The notes under the pieces: model-generated | What the model was told of the DNA's origin: nothing | What the model saw: only the letters and a program-made list of their open reading frames with translations | Database searches by the model: none | Shown: positions 23,692 to 35,365 of the stretch, in pieces | Layout: each line of letters opens with the position of its first letter | How positions within the stretch are numbered: the stretch's first letter is position 1 | Translations under genes and position numbers: made by a program | NCBI GenBank assembly: GCA_022113835.1 | Contig: JAILWY010000008.1 | Coordinates: forward strand, 6,235,001 to 6,299,000 | Source of the DNA: Atopsyche davidsoni | Taxonomy: Eukaryota > Arthropoda > Insecta > Trichoptera > Hydrobiosidae | DNA length: 64,000 nucleotides | Direction of reading: 5' to 3'

Positions 23692-24146
23692 TACTATTGT
23701 ATTGAGACACTGTAATTCTGTTGTTTTATTTCCCTTTCAATTCAGCTCTACAGCGGATATAAATATCAATAATAATAATTAATTCTTATTTTATTTTATA
23801 TAACTTATCAGCACAAAACAGCAAAAAATTATGTCAATTTAATAAAATATTTCCTCTGAATTTTTTTTTTTTATTTAAAAACAAAACTTTCAGACTATGT
23901 AACGAATCATTATTCAATAAAAAGCTTTCGATAAAATGGATAAATAAGGCTTTTATCGTGTTACTCAATGAAGGCATTGAAAGGCTTTATGTGGCAGGTT
24001 ATGGTGACTCCAGCTTGCTGATATATTATTATACTTAGATATTTACACTGACTTCAAAAATATTTTTTTTAATATATAAACGTCTTCAAATGAGAGAGAA
24101 TGTTTTATTTTTTTTTCATTGATAATTTCATTTCATTGATCATTTT

Positions 24147-24252
24147 CATCATTGAGCGTGTCTATTCTGAGCCAGTCGTACTAGTTCGGCTGCACTGCCG
24201 AATTCCACCCACTAGCGCAAATTCCGCATCCACGTTAGCTTTCTCCTTCCGA
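24147..24252 (-). mobile_element. LINE 3' fragment
   Basis: On the minus strand this reads GGAAGGAGAAAGCTAACGTG, then GATGCGGAATTTGCGC and CAGCCGAACTAGTACGACTG, matching 40897-40990 and 53036-53130. It lacks the terminal CTCCT/AGGAG tail. Not coding. Confidence 0.7.
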
Positions 24253-24370
24253 AGCTATTTTTCTCTCGAATATGGAAGAAGTTTATTATGCTTAATGAGA
24301 CGTGACAGTTGCTGAAAACAAGGTGTGAGTTTGTGAGGTGTGAACATTACAAATTATTTGTGAACCGGAA

Positions 24371-24481
24371 ATGGCAAGCGTGAAAAGCGAATTCTATTGT
24401 CTTAATGGCCCAGCGGGTAATCCGCAGCGAGCTTATCAAGGGTACGGAATCGATGCTTGCGAAATACTAACGCACTTTTGA
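24371..24481 (+). mobile_element. tRNA-like SINE head (also a 36-codon ORF)
   Basis: The core TGGCCCAGCGGGTAATCCGC followed by GGTACGGAATCGATGCTTGC resembles a tRNA-derived SINE head with decayed A- and B-boxes, and ends CGAAATAC as does the one at 4648. The same bases form a small ORF beginning MASVKSEFYCLNGPAGNPQR and ending in TGA at 24479-24481. I favour the tRNA-like reading, because the ORF has no exon context; both remain uncertain. Confidence 0.3.
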
Positions 24482-24489
24482 CCTATAAT

Positions 24490-26060
24490 TATTATAAATA
24501 ATTAACTAAAAAGAATCAACGAGTATTTAAAAAAAATATTTTAACATTGAGTTGAGCAAATAATACGTTAAAAAAATATATTTTACTAACTGAAAAATAT
24601 TTTAAGGTTCTAAATATTTAACCAACTTGTACGTGTGTAATTGACAATTTTCCTTGACTTTTTTAGGACTATACGTTTTAAATTCTAAAGGAAGTATTGT
24701 TAATCTGTAAAAAAAAATTAATAACCCTTCGAAGGAAAATCCCCGTCCTTGTGAGTTTTTTGTATACTAGGCAAATGCTGGAGACGTTACAAGATCGTTT
24801 CAAGCCTGCTATAGTAAATTATGTTAAATATTACCTTTTGAGCGAAAAACATCCCTGCTAATATTAGATTTGAAAAACCTGTGTATGTAAAAAAATATTT
24901 TTTTTGTTTAATTTATTAAATTATTTCTTTGATATTTTTTATGTATATTTTAAAGAAGTTTTTTTTCGTTTATTTCACTTCAAATATACGCGAGATATCG
25001 CTACTGGGCATTATTGTCAATCGTCAAAACAATCTATAATAGTGAATATTCTCATAGTGCGTTAACGTTCCGCGCGCTTCGTTTCAATAAGCAATATAGG
25101 GACGTCCTTGCATTGAGAAATAAATAAACCCACAATGAAAGAGTGCCTTAAATTTAGTTGTTACTTTGCGGAGGTCAACAGTAATTGCGCTGAGAAAATT
25201 CCTACTTTTATGCGAACTAAATTACATAGAAAATGACCCAACCACTCTGTTGCGATGAGAAAATCTATCTAATTATGTTGTTTGATCCAAAAACCTAATC
25301 AAGTTACTAAAATACTGACAATTGTATTATTCTTCTCTTATATATCCTATATTGCGTAATTTTTTTGTTGCTGTTAGCAAAATACAATTTATGGGTAAAA
25401 TGTGTTTTGTTTCGAAAAATTTAACGTCCACTCTGACTTGTTGAGTTAGCAGCATATTTTATATGAAATATACCTAATATTTTTTTATATTTTTACTTTT
25501 TTAAAAGTGTACTTTGCCCGTGCTTAAAATATATCGTTCAGTGAGCTTAAGGCAAGCAATTTTTACATTTCACATAAATACATTTCGCATGTAAAATATA
25601 TTACAAATTATTTGCAGTAAGCTTCGATTGCTTCGATTTGGGTTGCTTGATTTTCAATTACTTTGAATGCCTGCGCATTTCAATATTGTATAAATATCAA
25701 CAGGAGGTTTGTTATAAATGCAGCCAATGGCGGCTCGTGAAAGCCTGGTTCTCCTGAATTAGCCTTAGAGCTTCGTGCTGGGAAACTTTTGACTGTTTTG
25801 CAAACGAGGCGTCACTGCGGGGATCTAAAATTAGACTTTGCGTGAATACTCGAAGCGCCAGCAGACGGAAACAATGTCGTACGACCGGCTTCATTGCAAC
25901 TTGCCTTTACGACGGTGTTAATTAAATTTTCCTTAATATATAACACGACAATACAATAACGTTGATGCAACTTCCCCTAATATTAACGCTGATCGATCTC
26001 AACTGCATAATAGCGTTTATGCAACTTGCCTTAATACTGATATCAGTCCAAATCGTGTTA
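24490..26060. other. AT-rich DNA, no gene
   Basis: Low-complexity AT sequence. A GC-richer stretch at 25720-25915 carries a 60-codon minus-strand frame of unknown nature. Nothing else is visible. Confidence 0.5.
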
Positions 26061-26063
26061 TTC

Positions 26064-26390
26064 TTAAATCGTGTCATTTCATTTATTTAATTGTCCTTTT
26101 ATATTTCTAAACTGAAAGTTGGGCTTTGTACAAAATTTAAAAAAAATTATAAATTATATTTAAGTATTTTTTTATATTTGATCAACGTCCTTTTTGAAGT
26201 TGAAATAAAATCTTGAAGATGTTGAAAAATCGGATAAAATGACAACTTTTCAAAACCAACGTTTTAAACATAACCTATGCGATAAGTTGATAAAAACTCA
26301 TTAAATTCCAATTGATAAGGGCTGTTCTTGGACTAACATCACACGAGAAAACACATATTTCTCATTTTTTTTTGCTAATGCAAAAGCAAA
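26064..26390 (+). repeat. Dispersed 540-bp element, most decayed copy
   Basis: Begins AATCGTGTCATTTCATTTAT, the reverse complement of the CGATTTCGCC-end region of the 47401 copy, then follows the 15828 copy through AAATCTTGAAGATGTTGAAA and GACAACTTTTCAAAACCAA. The ORF is destroyed by deletions soon after its start. The opposite terminus is absent. Confidence 0.7.
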
Positions 26391-26399
26391 AGCTCGTAA

Positions 26400-27950
26400 C
26401 AACACCTTGTCAGTGTGTGACTGGCTTTAGGCTAAGAAAATTCGATTTCTGTAAATAGACACTATAATTTGTAACTATATCGGTCGATTTATTCATAGTT
26501 TTGGGTTTACTTTAGATTTAGATGGTCCCGGCTGTCAATTAAAGTTGTGATTTATGAGGTGAAATAACAGTTAAACTTCTTCTAAGAATGTCAAACACGA
26601 TTGCTTGGCGTAAATGTTATTAGTCAGTATAATTTTTCAACGGTTACTAAAAATTTTACATTTAGCATGTCGTTTAAGTTTTCAAATTTTCATTGAACAT
26701 GCAAAATTGGAGTTTGTTTATACGATGCCGTTATATAGAGTTATGCTGAGATTCGTTTAGGCTGTCAGTACTAAGTATTAATAAATATAACCAAGTTTGA
26801 TCATAGCCGTGTCTATATATAGTAATCAGAAAATACTTGTTATATTGACTCAAATCTAAAAAATATATACATTCACTATACGAAAAAAATAAATAAAATC
26901 CTTTACGCTTGCATATAGGTACTTTAAAATTTTAATACTTTTTTATAGTAAGGAAACTATTTACTGTTTATTTGTATGAAAAAACTCGCCTCTCCTTATT
27001 TTCTGTAGTATAATATTAGCAAAAATACAAGCTTAGTGACCTTATATACCATTTTTCTTACCTTTGACCACATATCTTTTTTTAAAAATTTTTATTTAAA
27101 TATGCCTGTACGATAAAAATTGTAGTCAATAATTTTTTTTAACGAAAAAATAAATCGACCTTAAACTTTATATATTGTAATATAAATATATACATGTTAG
27201 TATATTTCATATTTATATTTTCATGTAAGCCTGCTTGTCTATGAAGTCCATGTTTTCTTTTTCTATTAAATTATAATGCATTTGCTATCTGACAAGCAAT
27301 CTACAAGCCGCTTTATGTCCAAGACTTGTAAAGATTTATTATCCGAATAGATTGCTAAATTAACGACATAACACTCATGGTTAGAAAGTTACACACGACA
27401 GAGAACAGAACACACGTGTAATTTTATTTCTAACTAAAAATTTATTGAATGTTGTAAATGTAATATGAACAATTTTCAATTTATATATAAAATACATGTA
27501 ACCTGAGTTTTCTAAGATAACAGTCTCATATTCACAAACGAGGTATTCTAAGACATCAAACTATAAAACTTCTCTAATCTGAAATACCGCAAGCGTTATC
27601 ATGTTGATATCAATCAACAAGAAAACTTTATTCACGTGTTCATTTTTAATTGTATATATGCAAATAATAATATCAAACTTTATTTCATGAAGTTTTATTT
27701 ATGAATACTGTAAAAAATGCATGCTCTAAAGTAAAAATTGGTAATTTAAAACCAAATAAATTGCACTTAAATATGTATATGTTTATGACATTATAAACAT
27801 ATAAAAAAAAACTAACCAATACAGTTTATAGTAATGCTTTACACATTATTTTAATTAAATTTTTGTATTTTTTTTTATTTCTACTTATTTAAGTAATATG
27901 TTAAGAGGTTTTTAATCATTAAAAATAAACTTTGTATCAGATCATAGATT
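26400..27950. other. AT-rich DNA, no gene
   Basis: Long AT-rich stretch with no frame of note and no recognisable repeat. Confidence 0.6.
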
Positions 27951-28025
27951 CTATATGGACTGACACTTGTCGTCGCCACCCCTCGAACGCAGGGAGGCTT
28001 TCATCCCCCGGAGGCTCACGCGGCC

Positions 28026-28065
28026 GTGACGTGACGTGACGTGACGTGACGTGACGTGACGTGAG
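28026..28065. repeat. GTGAC pentamer array
   Basis: Seven uninterrupted GTGAC units (28026-28060) followed by GTGAG, inside a GC-rich block (27970-28080). Each junction creates an ACGTGACGT-like half site related to CRE/E-box motifs, so the array could bind transcription factors, though it may be a plain microsatellite. Confidence 0.95.
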
Positions 28066-28222
28066 CCGCGAGCCCGCATACCTGTCCGGTAATCGACTTC
28101 TGTAATGCGGTTACGGAATCATCGGTTACATTTACGCACTATTATGTTCATACTCCACTTGGCACGGCTTACATTGGTCGTTATTAATCTTCATGTATTC
28201 ATTTCTCCGTTTTTTTTTTTAC

Positions 28223-28296
28223 AGCGAAGCCTTGTTACCGCAAAACGCGGTGTTGCATGTGCTTAAATAAAATTCCGCCGGACGATCCGGACAGAC
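28223..28296 (-). CDS. Candidate exon, strand ambiguous
   Basis: On the minus strand a good acceptor (TTCATTTTCCACATTAACAG) is followed by a GC-rich segment that stays open for 24 codons (VCPDRPAEFYLSTCNTAFCG, then NKAS), with donors GTAAAA after 28223 or GTAACA after 28239. Frame and phase can be chained with the 31905 and 4245 candidates. On the plus strand the same bases follow an excellent acceptor (CCGTTTTTTTTTTTTACAG) and read KPCYRKTRCCMCLNKIPPDD to a stop at 28344-28346, which would be a last exon. The GC-rich island ends at 28296, which favours the minus-strand reading. A Cys-rich segment appears in both. The protein is not identified. Confidence 0.4.
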
Positions 28297-28368
28297 CTGT
28301 TAATGTGGAAAATGAAGAATTGATAAATCATAGTAATGAGTCTTAGTGATTATATTTTAGTTTTGAAG

Positions 28369-28490
28369 TGGAATTGGAAGGAGAAAATAAACGTGGATGT
28401 AGAATTGGGAGTAAGACTTAGCCAGGATAAAATGTGTGCTCGGTAAGATGGTCACGAACCTTATTTGAGGAGAGGCAATTGAAGAAGAAA
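28369..28490 (+). mobile_element. LINE 3' fragment
   Basis: GGAATTGGAAGGAGAAAATA, then GTAAGACTTAGCCAGGATAA and the terminal TTATTTGAGGAGAGGCAATT with GAAGAAGAAAA follow the same order as in other copies, with an internal deletion of the TGGCTGGAAGTCGGGAG region. Non-coding. Confidence 0.75.
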
Positions 28491-28499
28491 ATGACAAAT

Positions 28500-30475
28500 A
28501 TACATTTTGGATTATCAAGTAACAATAATGCAGTTTTCAGCTTTGCAAGGACATAATTATATAATTTATTGAAGTTGGCAAAGACGTGAAACATTGATTA
28601 ATATGTTTTACCAACACTGTATCAAGTTTTATCTAAAAAAACTTTTTTTTTAATTTTTAAACACCCATAATCCTATGGTGTAGGTCCAAAACAATAAAGG
28701 CACTAATTAGATTAAAAAATCTACGTTTATTGAAATATATAAGTTTATGCGTGCACTGAAGTGTCGTCACCACAGTGCGCCACTGATAAATGACAGAATA
28801 AATAAGATGCACTCAAGCATTGTGTGTATACAAACAATGCGATTTGACAACTAACCTTCGCAAAGTTAAAATTATTTTTCAATTCCGAGACACGCACTCG
28901 CAGTGGCGTGCGTGATAGACTCCAGTTACAAACCTCTTAGACAAGTTGAGAATTAATTTCAAAAGAATCGACCCATTTCTGCTTGGGCTTCCTTGTAAAT
29001 TCTATAACGAAAATAATTAATTATTCAATTCTTAATGCTCGTAATAAAACTAAACTTAAGTTTTTGCAATAGAAATGGAAACAGTTGGAAATGTTTATTT
29101 TATTTTTAAGCTTATAGATTTACTTAAGTGCTACTTCGTGCTGAAATAAAATATAAAACTTTTACCGTGCAAAATATTTTTAATTAACTGATTCACATAT
29201 GTAATGAAGATAAAATGCAGAAGTGTACATTTTTAGTAATATTTAAAATGTTGTGTGCAAGACCAAAGAAGAGTCATTGAAATTTTTGCAAAATATTAAC
29301 ATAACAAATAAAATCGAGTCATCTCGTTGCAAAATAAATAAATGTGTACGTTTTGTTGTTAAGTAGACTGCAAAAACTATTGCAAGCATAATTTTATTCT
29401 TGTACGAAAAATAGCTTTGAATAAAATGAAAAAAAAAACTGAAAACTACAAACTAGATCTAGTTTTGCAACAAGACCAAATTCACAAAATCGAAGTCTCA
29501 AGTACTGCGTGTTCTCACAATCCAATATCTCGATCAAATTAGTAAATATTTAATTATAATACTATCGATATCAACATAACCTTGAGATTTCAAAACAATA
29601 CGTAGATTTAATTGTTACAGATACAAAAAAAAAACCAACAGGAAGGCTCTGAGCTCGTGACTTCCACACGCTCTCGCTACTTTGAGAACATACTGTATCG
29701 AACATATAATAAATCAATACTGTATTAATCTATCACATCTGCGTTCTCCTTGCAATTAAATACAGATTAAAATCATTCAATTAGATTTGTTCTTAAAGAC
29801 GGCAATCAGATGGAGGAAATGAAAAACACTGCTTTATTTCATTGAGAATTATTTATAATATTTTTTCAAGTCATTATTGTCAGCCGCTGTCGAATCACAA
29901 GTGAACCGAGACACCAATATCATATATAATATATATAATATCTATATATATAAATATTAGAGTGAAACCTTGGAGTGAGTGTGAGTAGAGTTCATAGTTA
30001 ATAAACGTTAGTATGAGAAATATTTTTATCAAAAAATTTTAAAACCCCATCGAAAAATTCAATTATATGAAGACTACCTTTCATAGACACAAAACACGAT
30101 GAATGTCGATAAATCGGCACGCGTGACCTCGACATTTTGTCGGTGAATTATTTTCAGCCAATTGAAAACAAGCCCCATGGGTTACTCTACTATTATTTTG
30201 TATATAATCCACAAAAAAAAACGTGACTACATCTGTCAATGGAGATAATAGCCAACTGTCGAGTTCAGTCCAGCGAATGACACTAAGATTGTTATCGATT
30301 TTTTTATAAACATTTTTTTTATTTTACTTACGCACGATGTTAAAACGAGATCTGAAAATTTGCTTTTCATATACGATATCAATGATTGTGATATATATGT
30401 TTATTTTTAGGTCTTGTTCAAAGTCAATTCTTTGCTATTGAATATTTTCAGTTGAAACTGAAAATGTTCTTAATC
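28500..30475. other. AT-rich DNA with hAT-like terminal motifs
   Basis: Mostly AT-rich. GTGCGCCACTG at 28775-28785 and CAGTGGCGTGC at 28901-28911 look like a right and a left hAT-type terminus facing away from each other, 115 bp apart; no bodies are recognisable. A 20-nt splice-flanked segment near 30331-30350 on the minus strand (TTTTCAG ... GTAAGT) is too short to judge. Confidence 0.4.
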
Positions 30476-30481
30476 ATTATC

Positions 30482-30547
30482 AATCAATTAAACCTGTATA
30501 GGTAAAATCGTACTTCCTGTGAGATGGTCTTCACAAAAACCAATAAT
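30482..30547. repeat. Dispersed repeat, copy 2 of a 65-bp pair
   Basis: Matches 722-788 with about four mismatches (AAACCTGTATAGGTAAAATC, CTTCCTGTGAGATGGTCTTC). The flanks differ. Confidence 0.7.
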
Positions 30548-30876
30548 GAAACTTAATGTATTTTGATATAAAAGAAAGACTCGTAATCTTTGGGCCAAAT
30601 TATGATTTGAACATGTTTAAGGTACATTTTTTTTAGTTAAATCACCAAATAAATTATACAGTTAAAGCTCTACTAATTTGTGTCCTCATGCTTCAGTCTC
30701 GTGCAGGCGTGTAATTTTTTTGAGCACTGGCTCCAAAAAGCCGTTGAAGCTGCTGCCAATAATGCGGTTCTCGATAAATATTCTAAGCCAAGCGTTTTGA
30801 ACAATGTAATATCATGGCTTTGGCTAGGTAAGGATAAAAAAAGTTGAGTTTTCGATCATGAGACATAGGTCTAACC

Positions 30877-31370
30877 CATAGGTTCCCAAACTATTTTGTC
30901 CCGTCGACCCCTTGTCGAGTTTTCCTGTTTTTCGTAGACCCCTGCCTTGCTAATATTGAATTTTTACAAATTCATCAACTTCAAACATATTTATTGACAT
31001 CTGATATACAGGGTGCGCCATATTTTATGTCGGTATGTAAACATTGAATAACTATTTCTTTTTTTTGTAAGAAGGTTGACAACTGCATTGAAACCCTTCT
31101 CCGTGTTGTATGAAGATGGAAAAGTTTTCAAAATATTTCTTGAGATAGTGCATAACAACATTATTATTTAAGTACATAGGTACAATCTGTGTTAGGTGCA
31201 TTATGGCATTTACGGAATGTCTAAATTTTGGTGATGACCTGCTTAAATGGGATCCACTCTCGTAGACCCCCATTTACAGTTCATGGACCCCAATTTTATT
31301 TTTCACTGTCATCGATCCCTTGCAGGGCGAAATCGACCCCTGGGGGTCGATATTGACCACTTTGGGAACG
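30877..31370. mobile_element. hAT-type MITE, copy 2
   Basis: The left end CATAGGTTCCCAAACTATTT is identical to copy 1 at 21704; the right end is GGTCGATATTGACCACTTTG followed by GGAAC, with the final CACTG lost. The flanking duplication GTCTAACC (30869-30876 and 31371-31378) is perfect and has the nnnTAnnn form. The subterminal TCGACCCC / GGGGTCGA blocks are inverted repeats, lengthening the terminal hairpin. Both copies were inserted at sites beginning GTCT. No transposase; the 73-codon minus frame inside is not conserved in copy 1. Confidence 0.88.
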
Positions 31371-31904
31371 GTCTAACCACTGACTTTGCAAGCCAACAAT
31401 CCAAGAAGTATATTTAATTTAGCGTGTTTGCATTGGAGTTATGCACTTTCTCATTTTTTGTTCCATCGTATCAAATTATATAACGATGTCAGAAGCAGCT
31501 CACGCAGTCATGGAGGCTGGCCATGTGGGGTAGTCAGAGTCAAGATCATCACGCCGCACTTGCTCCCGCTTATGCAACATTTCACAATCGCAAGAAGCGC
31601 GACGCGTTACAGTCGTCCACGTCTCGTGAAAAATAAAATAAAAAAATATCGTTTCAGAGATTGTTTTCAGCAAAGGTTTGGCTGAAGGGTGTTTCAGAAT
31701 TTGATGCAGAATATACGATGTCACTTACAAAAAAAAAAGACATCCTCGACGGTCCTAAAATCGACAGTTTCAAAATAACCTGTGAATTTTTTTTCGATTT
31801 TAAACCTCATGGTATCATCTTATTTAAGTACTGAATATTTTAAATTATCTATTTATCTCAAATCACAATTATTTTTTGTAAATAATATATATTATGAAAC
31901 TTAC

Positions 31905-31950
31905 CGAAGAAAGTGGATCTGCAAGACCTCTCTCTAACAATAGCCACAAT
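31905..31950 (-). CDS. Candidate 46-nt exon
   Basis: On the minus strand a strong pyrimidine-rich acceptor (TTTTTTTTTCTTTCAG) precedes 46 nt and a consensus GTAAGT donor. Two frames are open: LWLLLERGLADPLSS (ends in phase 0) and IVAIVRERSCRSTFF (one base over). The exon is GC-richer than the flanking introns. It lies between the candidates at 40463 and 28223 in transcription order, and each open frame can be chained to a neighbour. No family recognised. Confidence 0.42.
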
Positions 31951-32828
31951 CTGAAAGAAAAAAAAATATATATATACAAATATAATAGGAGTAAAAATAA
32001 AATATTTGTAAAAATAAATATACACACCAATTTGTCAACAAAACTTTTATTAATGATCGATTATCTTCGAAATAACCTCGGAATTTTCGCCCAAAGTTCT
32101 CCCACGAGTTTCCCGGGTAATCTGTTAATAAAATAACTCAGACTTTAGCGAGCATTAATTTTCCAACTTTCGTCACTGCAGCCATGCAAGTGAAACTAAC
32201 AACCCAAGTTATACCAGCTTACATGCGACAGGACTTATCTAGTTTAGAAAGCAAGGCGAACGAACTGGAATCACACAGTGCTTTTAATATTCTCTATTAA
32301 TTATATACAAAATAAAATAGCACATGAATAAACAAAATCTATTGATTTGTATTTCAAATCATACTCCGTGGCAATATGAGGTGGTTGATACAAACGCGCG
32401 AGAAATATAAAATTGGTCTGTCGGTTTGAGAGCTACATTGTTGGCAGCGGCGTCGGAAATTTTTTGACGCACAAAAAAAATAGACGGTCGCTTCTATGGA
32501 GCTGTCACTCTACAGTAATTATTGTTTATATAAGTAAATATCACACATATAGTACTTGAAAAGTAAACAGCGCGTGAAAATTGAACGAGAGAGATCTGAT
32601 ATAAAAAATGAAACCGGTGCTTTAAGACGAGTTGAAATTTGAAGCTTTCAAGCTTCAACAAGCAATGTATTATGCCATTTTGAAAGTTGAAGTAAGGGAT
32701 GGTGTTATTTTCGTATTTATGTAAAATATTAAATAAAAATAATTAATTGTTATAATTTATACACTACGTCACAAATTACAGTCTTGCAAAGAAAACGAAC
32801 TCATGACGTACTGCAGCTAAAAATGTGC

Positions 32829-32970
32829 TTGTCCAAGGAAAATTCTAAGGAAAAACAGCCATTGTAAGGAGAAAGTTATCGTGGATGCATAATTTGTGCC
32901 AGTGGCTGAAAATCAGGAGTACAACCTGATTAATAAGACATACAAAGACAAAGACTCTCGGAGAAGTATA
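32829..32970 (+). mobile_element. LINE 3' fragment
   Basis: TTGTCCAAGGAAAATTCTAA, GTAAGGAGAAAGTTATCGTG, GCCAGTGGCTGAAAATCAGG and ATTAATAAGACATACAAAG follow the family order. The terminal tail is missing or scrambled. Non-coding. Confidence 0.7.
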
Positions 32971-32979
32971 ATGAACTAA

Positions 32980-35240
32980 GAAAATATAATATACGAGTTA
33001 TGAAAATACTTAATATGGTACGTTAATAGTCAATTTGGTTTCATGTAATAATTGTACAGTAAACTAATTTCTCGGTACATGCTAAAACGGTCACATGCAA
33101 ATGAATGCATTTAGTTTCTAGAATATTCCCCGTTGTTTTAGTTTCCTCGGAATAATTAGTTCAAAACTTTGCCCTACGCTTGCACACTGCGCTAATTCAT
33201 TTTATGTTTTGAATACAACTGCAGTGCTTTAGCAGTTATAAATGTCTACTGCAGGTTTTAAACTCCACAAAAAAAAAACTACCACGTAACTGAATAATAA
33301 ATCAATATACCAAAATGAGACCAACTAATAATAAATCCCTGAAATAATTGTCGGAGGACTGAAAACTTCAAGATTACTCAAGAAACCAAATTATCTAACT
33401 CGACCATTTAATAAACTCAATAAGTGTTTAAAGGCATGTAAATTGAATAAAATAAATATAAAGTTTCTCGCTGAAGGCGAGATTTATTTTCATTCTGCAA
33501 GTTTACTTGAAGAAATAGTTTTCCGGTAGATAAGGAGTTTCCCCCGGAAGTGCGCCGAGACTTCGTACCGCCGGGAAAGTTTGGGAACAAATGGGGATAC
33601 CGCAGTTTTTTAAGTCCATTAGAAATAATGCTTAACTTAACTAATTAAATTATATTTATTTGCATACTTATACGTATATATTTTTAAAAAATTATGTTTT
33701 TAATTTATAAATATTTTTTTGTTTCATATTTAAGTGAATGTAATAAATTGCGTTTATTCGGCTTATTCATCAAGAGAGCCTCTTTGTATTAAAATATATA
33801 AATTTGTTAAACTGCTTAAAAACAACTAATGATTAAGATTTAAGGTACCTAAGTTGGATTAGATTATCAACTTATAACATATTATATTTATTTAAATTTA
33901 ATAATAAGGCATTTTCAACAAATGCTAAATATAATGAACGAAAATTACGATTGTAGATTTGAATATACTTATGCTAAAATATATCCAATGATAATTATTT
34001 GTTTTGAACAAAAAAAAACTGTGCCTTAAAAATGAAGGTACCATCTTAAATGGTAATAATTTCGAATCAATATTTTTTTAACAAGTAGATATCATTATTG
34101 GAAGGGAAAGCTACTTTTAGTAGGAATACAAGCAAAACTAGGAAATCTTAGTTTGGAATCAAATACACAGTCAGTAAGCAACAAGACAGTGTTTAAGCGA
34201 ACCTAACATAACCTAAACCAAACTTTCTATCAAACCATGAAAATCAAAATAAAAATTGCTTTTAAGCAACAAATTATACAGTTTTAACGCTACGAGACCA
34301 AATGATAACAATACATTGCGAAATAGAGAAAACGCGTTATAAATTTCCTGAAAACACGTACAAATCGGGCAAGCATTTAAATGTGAACTGGATTCAGGAG
34401 GCACGTACTGCAATTGTGACAAATTTACGAAATTCACTACGAATACGTAAAAAAATATGCTTCGGTTATCCGGCAAGCCGACCTCGGCGGGCACTTAACT
34501 ATTCGCCACACGGTATTGTTCCTTGCGACATCGACTCAATTTGTGCAAATGAGAAGAAAAAAATCTGAATCGACTGAACTTGTTTACTTCTGAAGCAAGA
34601 AACACCCATTAACTGACGAGTAGCCCATGAACGCACTACTCTGTGAACATAGTTGACCTCGAGCACCTGCAGCAGTTCGAAAATACATCTGCCAATACTG
34701 ACAGTATTGGATAAAATCTTTGCTCAATATAAATTCACGCCCTATAATTCGGTTAAATCCTGGAGAACTGAAAAACGTGAAAAAATTACATTTAACGCAT
34801 CATTCTTGGTTAAACCAAGATTACGCTATTCGAGTCTTAATAATCAAGCTTTACTCAGCACTTTATATAAATATTTTATGTATGATCAGCTGTGGTTTCA
34901 GTAAACCTAACCTAAAATATTTTAGCGCAGATTTAATGATAACATCACTTTATAATATAAAAATGTAATATTATTTATATTTTTTTCTTGATCCATGAAA
35001 ATCATTGAATACAAGAAAATAATTTATTTATGTCTAATAATATATTTTCGCTTCTTATAATGTTTTCATGCATACACACTATCTTTTTGTGTTTAGTTTG
35101 CAAGTGGTTTTTTTTTTTAACTCAAACATATTTAACGAATATATTTTTGAAATACTCCAGATATTTCATACAAATTCAAAGCTCAAATTGAGCTTTTGGT
35201 GTATTTGAATATTTTTGATGGTATTATCATTAGTTATAAA
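32980..35240. other. AT-rich DNA, possible conserved non-coding patches
   Basis: No exon or repeat is assignable. Two patches are less AT-rich: 33085-33190 (with ATGCAAAT octamer-like and TAATTAG sites) and 33525-33600 (CCCCCGGAAGTGCGCCGAG, then CCGCCGGGAAAG). These could be regulatory. Frames at 34213-34968 are unrecognised. Confidence 0.35.
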
Positions 35241-35284
35241 TTAATTTACCAGTTGTACATCGGCACACTCCACTTCGAGCGCCG

Positions 35285-35365
35285 AGCTGTCGCATACCGC
35301 TCACCACGGTGATACTGTAACTCGGAGTAACCGGTTCGAGTCCGGCTCTGGAAACAGCTGAGATA
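35285..35365 (+). mobile_element. tRNA-like SINE head
   Basis: GGTTCGAGTCC at 35333-35343 is a perfect Pol III B-box. The upstream CGCATACCGCTCACCACGGT could hold the A-box. Downstream GGCTCTGGAAACAG leads into AT-rich DNA. The cloverleaf cannot be completed, so this is more likely a SINE head than a tRNA gene. Confidence 0.45.

Noticed and set aside
32077..32121. Minus-strand segment after a good acceptor with several open frames
   Set aside because: The only donor in place is GTTATT, which is poor, and frames on both strands look equally plausible.
34213..34968. Group of 82-93 codon frames on both strands
   Set aside because: Mutually overlapping and unrecognised; likely chance.
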